Positions 59,035-64,000 of a stretch of DNA of 64,000 nt are shown in pieces. This stretch comes from Methanoregula formicica SMSP (GTDB lineage: Archaea; Halobacteriota; Methanomicrobia; Methanomicrobiales; Methanospirillaceae). A model generated the notes under the pieces. It was not told the origin of the DNA. It saw nothing but the letters and a program-made list of their open reading frames with translations, and ran no database searches. The first letter of the stretch is position 1. Each line of letters opens with the position of its first letter. Where the stretch lies: NCBI RefSeq assembly GCF_000327485.1, contig NC_019943.1, positions 434,001 to 498,000 of the forward strand. Reading direction: 5' to 3'. Both the position numbers and the translations under genes were made by a program.

Positions 59035-59782
59035 AAGGGTACTTTTAAAACTCGGCGGGAGCATACTTACTGATAAGAGCGCCGACTGCGCAATCAACCG
59101 TGAGAGCCTTGCCACCATTGCCGCGGCAGTTGCGGCGGTAAGGACGGAAGGGACTGTCATCATCCATGGTGCCGGTTCCTGCGGACACCCGGAAGCCAAG
59201 CGGTACCACCTCGATAAGGGGGCCGCGCCCGGGGAGACCGAAGGTATCTATGTCACGCACCGTGCGGTCAGCGGGCTGAATGCTGAAGTCGTATCTGCCC
59301 TCCGCGAGAAGGGCGTTGCGGCGATCGGCGTCCACCCGCTCCACGTGGGTGTGGCAGACAAGGGAAGGCTCGTTGCGTTCGAATGCCGTCATCTCGAAAC
59401 AATGCTGGCGCTGGGGATGGTCCCCGTGATCCACGGCGATGTGGTGATGGACCTCTCCCGGGGTGCCTGTATCGTATCGGGCGACCAGCTCGTGCGGTAC
59501 CTTGCGGCTGCTCTTTCGATCAGCCGCGTCGGGCTCGCCACCGATGTACCGGGAGTGCTGGATGGAGGGCGCGTTGTGCCGGAGATCACCCGGCGCACCG
59601 TTGTAAATCTCCATATCGGCGACTCGATGCATACCGATGTCACCGGTGGAATGAGAGGGAAAATAGAAGAGCTGCTCGGCCTCGCGGACGCGGGGACGTG
59701 CTCGGACATATTCCATGTCTCGCGGGTGGCGGACTTCCTTGCAGGGTCCGACCATGGCGGGACGAGCGTAAGAGGAGAGTAA
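59027..59782 (+). CDS. ipk: Isopentenyl phosphate kinase
   Basis: Phosphorylates isopentenyl phosphate to IPP in the archaeal-type modified mevalonate pathway. The 251-residue amino acid kinase-fold protein has LLKLGGSILTDKS at the N-terminus, the IPK hallmark HGAGSCGHPEAKRY (His just after the nucleotide-binding loop), HGDVVMDLSRGACIVSGDQLV, and VTGGMRGKIEELL. The gene overlaps mvk by 8 bases. Phosphomevalonate dehydratase and decarboxylase are not in the window. Confidence 0.94.
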   Translation: MSERVLLKLGGSILTDKSADCAINRESLATIAAAVAAVRTEGTVIIHGAGSCGHPEAKRYHLDKGAAPGETEGIYVTHRAVSGLNAEVVSALREKGVAAIGVHPLHVGVADKGRLVAFECRHLETMLALGMVPVIHGDVVMDLSRGACIVSGDQLVRYLAAALSISRVGLATDVPGVLDGGRVVPEITRRTVVNLHIGDSMHTDVTGGMRGKIEELLGLADAGTCSDIFHVSRVADFLAGSDHGGTSVRGE

Positions 59783-59785
59783 GGA

Positions 59786-60877
59786 ATGAAAGATGCGGTG
59801 AAGCTGACGTCCTCGCGGAAACTCGACCACCTGCGGATCTGCGCAGAAGAGGATGTCGAATGCGGGGATGCCGGGTTTAACGATATCCGGTTCGTGCACA
59901 ATGCCCTGCCGGAGTGCGACATGGAAGCAATCGACCTGTCTGCCCGGTTTCTCGGCCACACCTTTTCCTCCCCTCTCTTCATATCGGCGATGACCGGCGG
60001 TCATCCCGGTACAAAGGACGTGAATGCCCGGCTCGCCCGGGCGGCAGAGAAGTTCGGGCTTGGCATGGGCGTAGGCTCCCAGCGTGCAGCCCTGGAAAAG
60101 CCGGATCTTAAAGACACGTTTTCCCTTGTCCGCGACGAAGCGCCGCATGCGTTCCTTGTCGCGAACCTCGGGGCAGTCCAGCTTCGCGACCACGGGATCG
60201 CGTGGGCGGAGAAGGCCGTTGAGATGATCGACGCGGATGCGCTTGCCATCCACCTTAACTTCCTGCAGGAAGCAATCCAGCCGGAAGGCGACCACAACGC
60301 CGTGGGCTGTTTTGCGGCCATCGGGGAACTCTGCCGTGACTTCAAGACCCCGGTCATCATCAAGGAGACCGGGTGCGGGATCTCGGCAGCCACCGCACGG
60401 AAGTGCTGGGGCGTCGGTGTAAAGGCCATCGATATCGGCGGCTGGGGCGGGACGTCCTGGGCCGCTGTCGAAGCAGTCCGGGCCGGCAAAGGCAGGAGCG
60501 CACGGGACAAGGCGCTCCTCACCCTCGGGCAGGGCTTTGCCGGCTGGGGGATCCCGACCGTGGTAAGCCTTGCCGAAGTGCTGGCTACCGGGGGGCCGGT
60601 CATCGCATCCGGCGGCGTGCGGAGCGGGCTCGATGTTGCAAAGGGTCTTGCATTCGGTGCAGACCTCTGCGGCATGGCGCTCCCCCTGCTGAAACCGGCC
60701 ATGGAGAGCGATGCAGCGCTGGCGCATGCCATTGAAGCTGTCCACCGGGAACTGACCGTTGCGATGTTCCTGACAGGCTCGGCACGGGTCACGGATCTCC
60801 GGAAAGCACCGGTCCATCTCACGGGCCGCACGCGCCAGATGATCGACAAGGACAACCCGGCACGGATCAAGCGGTAA
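59786..60877 (+). CDS. fni: Isopentenyl-diphosphate delta-isomerase, type 2 (FMN-dependent)
   Basis: Isomerises IPP and DMAPP. The 363-residue FMN TIM-barrel protein has RKLDHLRICAEEDVECG near the N-terminus, FISAMTGGHPGTKDVNARLARAA, MGVGSQRAALE, VIIKETGCGISAATARK, DIGGWGGTSWAAVEAVR, and IASGGVRSGLDVAKGL. Type 2 is the usual archaeal enzyme. It follows ipk by 3 bases. Confidence 0.95.
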   Translation: MKDAVKLTSSRKLDHLRICAEEDVECGDAGFNDIRFVHNALPECDMEAIDLSARFLGHTFSSPLFISAMTGGHPGTKDVNARLARAAEKFGLGMGVGSQRAALEKPDLKDTFSLVRDEAPHAFLVANLGAVQLRDHGIAWAEKAVEMIDADALAIHLNFLQEAIQPEGDHNAVGCFAAIGELCRDFKTPVIIKETGCGISAATARKCWGVGVKAIDIGGWGGTSWAAVEAVRAGKGRSARDKALLTLGQGFAGWGIPTVVSLAEVLATGGPVIASGGVRSGLDVAKGLAFGADLCGMALPLLKPAMESDAALAHAIEAVHRELTVAMFLTGSARVTDLRKAPVHLTGRTRQMIDKDNPARIKR

Positions 60878-60968
60878 CGCAAGACCAATAGAAGAAGAAA
60901 CCAGAACGCCGGCAACGGGGATTTTTAAGGAAAGAAGACCCGCAGGCGAAACACCAGGAGATACAAGA

Positions 60969-62306
60969 ATGGATATAGAAATCATCGCAGTGGGCGGATA
61001 CGACGAGGTCGGGCGGAACATGACCGCTGTCCGCTGCGGAAAGGAAATTGTCATCTTTGATATGGGGCTCCGCCTCGACCAGGTGATGATCCACGAGGAT
61101 GCGGAACTCGAAAACATGCACTCGCTGGATCTCATCAAGATCAAGGCGATTCCCGATGACACCATGATGAACTCGATCGAGGGAACCGTGAAGGCGATTG
61201 TCTGCTCACACGGCCACCTCGACCACATCGGGGCAATCCCGAAGCTTGCCCACCGGTATAATGCCCCGATCATCGCAACGCCGTACACAACGGAACTGAT
61301 CCGGCAGCAGATATCGGGAGAGCAGAAGTTCGGCGTGAACAATAAGCTCTTTGCGCTCAAGTCGGGGCAGCGGTACACGCTCTCCCAGAACCTGGTGCTC
61401 GAGTTTGTCCGGAACCAGCACTCCATCATCGACACGGTGACACCGGTGCTCCACACCCCGCACGGCGCAATCGTATACGCGCTGGACTTCAAGCTGGACC
61501 GGACCCCGGTCATCGGAGAACCGCCGGATTTCGCCCGCTTCCGCCAGATCGGGAAGGAAGGGGTGCTTGCCCTGATCGTTGAGTGTACGAACATTGGTCG
61601 GAAAGGACGCTGCCCGAGCGAGCGAATCGCCCGCGACCTGGTCCGGGACACCATCACCAGTTACGAGGACGACAAGAACGCACTCGTTGTCTCTACCTTC
61701 TCATCGCACATCTCGCGTGTCAAGACGATCGCGGAGTGCGCCCACGAGATTGGCAGGAAACCGGTCCTCCTCGGCCGTTCGATGGAGAAGTATGCCGTCA
61801 CGGCCGAGCAGATGAAGCTCGTCTCGTTCCCGGAGACCACGAGCGTCTTTGGTAACCGGCGGACCGTTGACCGCACCCTGCGCCGGATGATGAAGGCCGG
61901 GAAGGACAAGTTCCTGCCCATCGTCACCGGCCACCAGGGCGAACCGGGTTCCATCCTCACCCGTATGGCTACCGGTGACACTCCTTACCAGCTCGGGAAA
62001 GGGGACAAGGTTATCTTCTCGGCAAATGTTATCCCGAACCCGATGAACCATGGCCAGCGGTATATGGTCGAGGCCCGGCTGAAGATGCTCGGCGTGCGGA
62101 TCTTCGAGGATCTCCATGTCAGCGGTCACGGGTACCGGGAGGACCACTTCGAGTTTCTCCAGCTCCTGCAGCCGCAGCATGTTATCCCGGCGCACGGGAG
62201 CCTGACGATGACGGCAGACTATACCCAGTTTGCCGGTGAGCTCGGGTACACGGCCCATTCGACCGTCCATCTCCTGAGAAACGGCCAGAGGGTCAAGATC
62301 AATTAA
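60969..62306 (+). CDS. rnj: aRNase J (beta-CASP metallo-beta-lactamase ribonuclease)
   Basis: A 445-residue protein with VAVGGYDEVGRNMTAVRCG at the N-terminus, CSHGHLDHIGAIPKLAHR (HxHxDH metal motif), VYALDFKLDRTPVI, LIVECTNIGRKG, ALVVSTFSSHISRVKTIAEC (beta-CASP motif) and HVIPAHGSLTM. Archaeal RNase J is a 5'-3' exoribonuclease. It sits between the IPP isomerase and prenyl synthase genes, a conserved spot, 91 bases after fni. The region 60878-60968 contains a TATA-like tttttaagg, so it can have its own promoter. An ASH-Ski2-like helicase, its known physical partner in Thermococcales, is encoded 34 kb away. Confidence 0.93.
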   Translation: MDIEIIAVGGYDEVGRNMTAVRCGKEIVIFDMGLRLDQVMIHEDAELENMHSLDLIKIKAIPDDTMMNSIEGTVKAIVCSHGHLDHIGAIPKLAHRYNAPIIATPYTTELIRQQISGEQKFGVNNKLFALKSGQRYTLSQNLVLEFVRNQHSIIDTVTPVLHTPHGAIVYALDFKLDRTPVIGEPPDFARFRQIGKEGVLALIVECTNIGRKGRCPSERIARDLVRDTITSYEDDKNALVVSTFSSHISRVKTIAECAHEIGRKPVLLGRSMEKYAVTAEQMKLVSFPETTSVFGNRRTVDRTLRRMMKAGKDKFLPIVTGHQGEPGSILTRMATGDTPYQLGKGDKVIFSANVIPNPMNHGQRYMVEARLKMLGVRIFEDLHVSGHGYREDHFEFLQLLQPQHVIPAHGSLTMTADYTQFAGELGYTAHSTVHLLRNGQRVKIN

Positions 62307-62318
62307 CGGTGAATAACA

Positions 62319-63284
62319 ATGTCAGAACTTTCACTGTATCTGAAATCGGTCGCAAAGCAGATCGATCACATGATCGACCGTTACTATGTCGACAAGGCCG
62401 GCGAACTGAACAAGGCATCTGCCCACCTCCTTGCAGCCGGGGGCAAGCGTCTCCGCCCTGCTGTTGTCATGCTTGCGGCTGACGCGGTGAAGCCTGGCAG
62501 CTCGGACGACATTATGCAGGCAGCGCTGGCCCTCGAGGTGACCCATACCTTCACGCTTATCCATGACGACATCATGGACGATGACAGCCTGAGGCGCGGT
62601 GTCCAGACCGTGCACACGAAGTGGGATATGCCGACGGGGATCCTTGCCGGCGATGTCCTCTATTCCCGGGCATTTGAGCACATCTCGCTTGTCACCGCAA
62701 AGGACGATGCCAAGGTGAAGGCTATCAACATGCTCGCCCGGGCCTGTGCCGATATCTGCGAGGGGCAGCACATGGATATGTCCTTTGGGCACCGGGACGA
62801 TGTCATGGAAGGCGAGTACCTGGAGATGGTCAAAAAGAAGACCGGCGTCCTGTATGCAGCGGCGGCCGGTATCGGTGCCGTCCTTGCCGGCGGAAACGGC
62901 GTGCAGGTGAAAGCCTTGTACAACTTCGGGCTCAACACCGGTATCGCCTTCCAGATCCAGGACGATCTCATTGACCTGTTAACCCCCTCCGAGAAGAGTG
63001 GGAAGGACCAGGCGTCCGACCTCCGCGAGGGCAAGCAGACGCTTATCATGATCAAGGCACGCGAGAAGGGCCTTGACCTGCAGAAGTACCGGCGCGAGCT
63101 CTTGAAATCTGATATCGACGAGGCCATCCGGGAACTGACCGAATCGGGGGTAATCCCCGAGGTGAAACAGATGGCCGCCGATCTCGTGAAGGACAGCAAT
63201 CGGCACCTCGGACTTCTTCCCGAGTCAAAGGAGCGCCAGCTCTTGATGGACATTGGCGAGTTCTTCATCACCCGGAGTTATTAG
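62319..63284 (+). CDS. idsA: Geranylgeranyl/farnesyl diphosphate synthase
   Basis: Chain-elongating prenyl transferase for the archaeol side chains. A 321-residue protein with HLLAAGGKRLRPAVVML, the first aspartate-rich motif DDIMDD preceded by HTFTLIHDDIMDD (Phe at five residues before the first Asp, as in the archaeal short/C20 enzymes), and the second aspartate-rich motif FQIQDDLIDLL. The active-site K-R at GGKRLR is present. It follows the RNase J gene by 12 bases and precedes gltX by 1 base. Confidence 0.93.
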   Translation: MSELSLYLKSVAKQIDHMIDRYYVDKAGELNKASAHLLAAGGKRLRPAVVMLAADAVKPGSSDDIMQAALALEVTHTFTLIHDDIMDDDSLRRGVQTVHTKWDMPTGILAGDVLYSRAFEHISLVTAKDDAKVKAINMLARACADICEGQHMDMSFGHRDDVMEGEYLEMVKKKTGVLYAAAAGIGAVLAGGNGVQVKALYNFGLNTGIAFQIQDDLIDLLTPSEKSGKDQASDLREGKQTLIMIKAREKGLDLQKYRRELLKSDIDEAIRELTESGVIPEVKQMAADLVKDSNRHLGLLPESKERQLLMDIGEFFITRSY

Positions 63285-63285
63285 G

Positions 63286-64000
63286 ATGGCAGGGGACGAT
63301 CCCAAAGAAGCCCTCTTTTTGTGTGCACTGCAGAACGCGGTGAAGCACGGCGGCGTGCCACAGGCCGGTGCGGTCATCGGCATGGTGATGGGCGCCCACC
63401 CGGAGCTCCGCTCACGGGCAAAAGAAGTCTCGGCACTGGCAAAAGAGGCGATTGCCGAGGTGGCAAAACTCTCACCGGAGGAGAGGCTTGCCACGCTCCA
63501 GACCCGTGCACCGGAGATGATCGCCGCCATGTCCGAGAAGCACGAGAAGAAGAAGGTGCTCCCGGAACTCGAAGGTGCGGAGAAGGGCGTTGTGATGCGG
63601 TTTGCCCCGAACCCCTCCGGCCCGCTCCATATCGGTCATGCCCGGGCTGCGGCGCTCAACGATGCCTACGTGAAGCAGTATGGCGGCCGCTACATCCTGC
63701 GGATCGAGGACACCGACCCGAAACGCGTGGACCCGGAAGCATACCAGACCGTGCAGGAAGATATCAGATGGCTGGGCCTTGGCATCACCGAAGTCGTCAC
63801 CCAGAGCGACCGGCTGTCGATCTACTACGATCTCTGCAAACAGCTGATCGAGAAAGGCGGGGCGTATGTCTGTACCTGCGACAATGAGCAGTTCAAAGAA
63901 CTCAAGCAGAACAAGACAGCCTGTCCCTGCCGCGGGAACTCTGCTCTGAAGAACCTTGAGCTCTGGCAGAAGATGCTCGACCATACCTTCAGAGAGGGCG
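63286..64000 (+). CDS. gltX: Glutamate--tRNA ligase (3' end outside window)
   Basis: Open from the ATG at 63286 to the window end, so only the first 238 residues are seen. A helical archaeal N-terminal extension (about 1-95, ALFLCALQNAVKHGGVPQAG) precedes the catalytic Rossmann domain, with MRFAPNPSGPLHIGHARAAAL (PLHIGH is the HIGH signature) and LRIEDTDPKRVDPEAY. The KMSKS motif is beyond the window. It is the archaeal/non-discriminating type that also charges tRNA-Gln with Glu. A short TTAGGATGG context overlaps the previous stop, indicating coupling. Confidence 0.96.
   Translation, partial: MAGDDPKEALFLCALQNAVKHGGVPQAGAVIGMVMGAHPELRSRAKEVSALAKEAIAEVAKLSPEERLATLQTRAPEMIAAMSEKHEKKKVLPELEGAEKGVVMRFAPNPSGPLHIGHARAAALNDAYVKQYGGRYILRIEDTDPKRVDPEAYQTVQEDIRWLGLGITEVVTQSDRLSIYYDLCKQLIEKGGAYVCTCDNEQFKELKQNKTACPCRGNSALKNLELWQKMLDHTFREG

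Noticed and set aside
59045-61657. An 870-codon open frame on the minus strand, opposite ipk, fni and the start of RNase J
   Set aside because: It lies opposite three strongly recognisable genes. Its translation is low-complexity, rich in Arg, Ser and Pro, with no family resemblance. Long antisense frames are expected in GC-rich genes with strong third-position bias.

Overview
The window looks like chromosomal DNA of a methanogenic archaeon of the order Methanomicrobiales, most plausibly Methanoregulaceae or a close relative. The evidence is a continuous archaeal ribosomal protein/RNA polymerase/isoprenoid block (tRNA-Ser, rps13-rps4-rps11-rpoD-rpl18e-rpl13-rps9-rpoN, tRNA-Pro, rpoK-eno-rps2-memo-mvk-ipk-fni-rnj-idsA-gltX), an archaeal phosphoglycerate mutase, KEOPS Pcc1, AglB and archaeal TATA promoters. 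The genus is inference.

Region 1 (1-14.8 kb) is an AT-rich surface-glycan island, nearly all on the minus strand. It begins with the tail of a methyltransferase and the corpse of a DDE transposase. A compact, largely overlapping operon (13688 down to 5934) follows in transcription order: Wzm/Wzt-type ABC exporter, nucleotide-sugar dehydrogenase, SAM methyltransferase, DegT aminotransferase, GT2, SDR epimerase, zinc-ribbon C-methyltransferase. A GT39-like membrane protein, an LPG-synthase/flippase-like membrane protein and a PAPS-type sulfotransferase lie downstream. These would make, modify, flip and export a decorated surface sugar.

Region 2 (14.8-24 kb) is transitional in base composition. 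It has two more glycosyltransferases, the oligosaccharyltransferase AglB (with an unusual catalytic motif), a DUF2927-like secreted protein, a small coiled-coil protein and the hydrogenase maturation factor HypF.

Region 3 (24-39.5 kb) is GC-rich core genome: two HTH regulators, an ASH-Ski2-like helicase, a small orphan protein, a methyltransferase-like protein, a bactofilin-like beta-helix protein, ApgM, a DHA2-type MFS pump, the rps15-RecJ-like-pcc1-rps3ae operon, a CHASE4/PAS histidine kinase, a HEPN-like protein, and a zinc-ribbon protein beside an Era-like GTPase.

Region 4 (39.6-51.2 kb) is accessory. Its most striking content is a run of five adjacent genes made almost only of CBS domains (18 motifs by eye, one protein with a zinc ribbon), followed by an MFS transporter, a GNAT acetyltransferase, a convergent intergenic gap rich in palindromes, a small membrane protein, and a MacB/FtsX-type exporter with a secreted CARDB-like partner opposite a TetR regulator with a clear operator-like palindrome.

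Region 5 (51.2-64 kb) is the translation/transcription/isoprenoid block. It contains four enzymes of archaeal lipid precursor synthesis (mevalonate kinase, isopentenyl phosphate kinase, type 2 IPP isomerase, prenyl diphosphate synthase) and aRNase J. The last gene, gltX, runs off the end.

The best candidates for something undescribed are the CBS-only operon, a recurring TATTACCCC promoter element, the convergent palindrome-rich gap at 45.9-46.3 kb, the HEPN-like orphan, and the sulfotransferase with a duplicated P-loop segment. No CRISPR array, rRNA or intact insertion sequence was seen.
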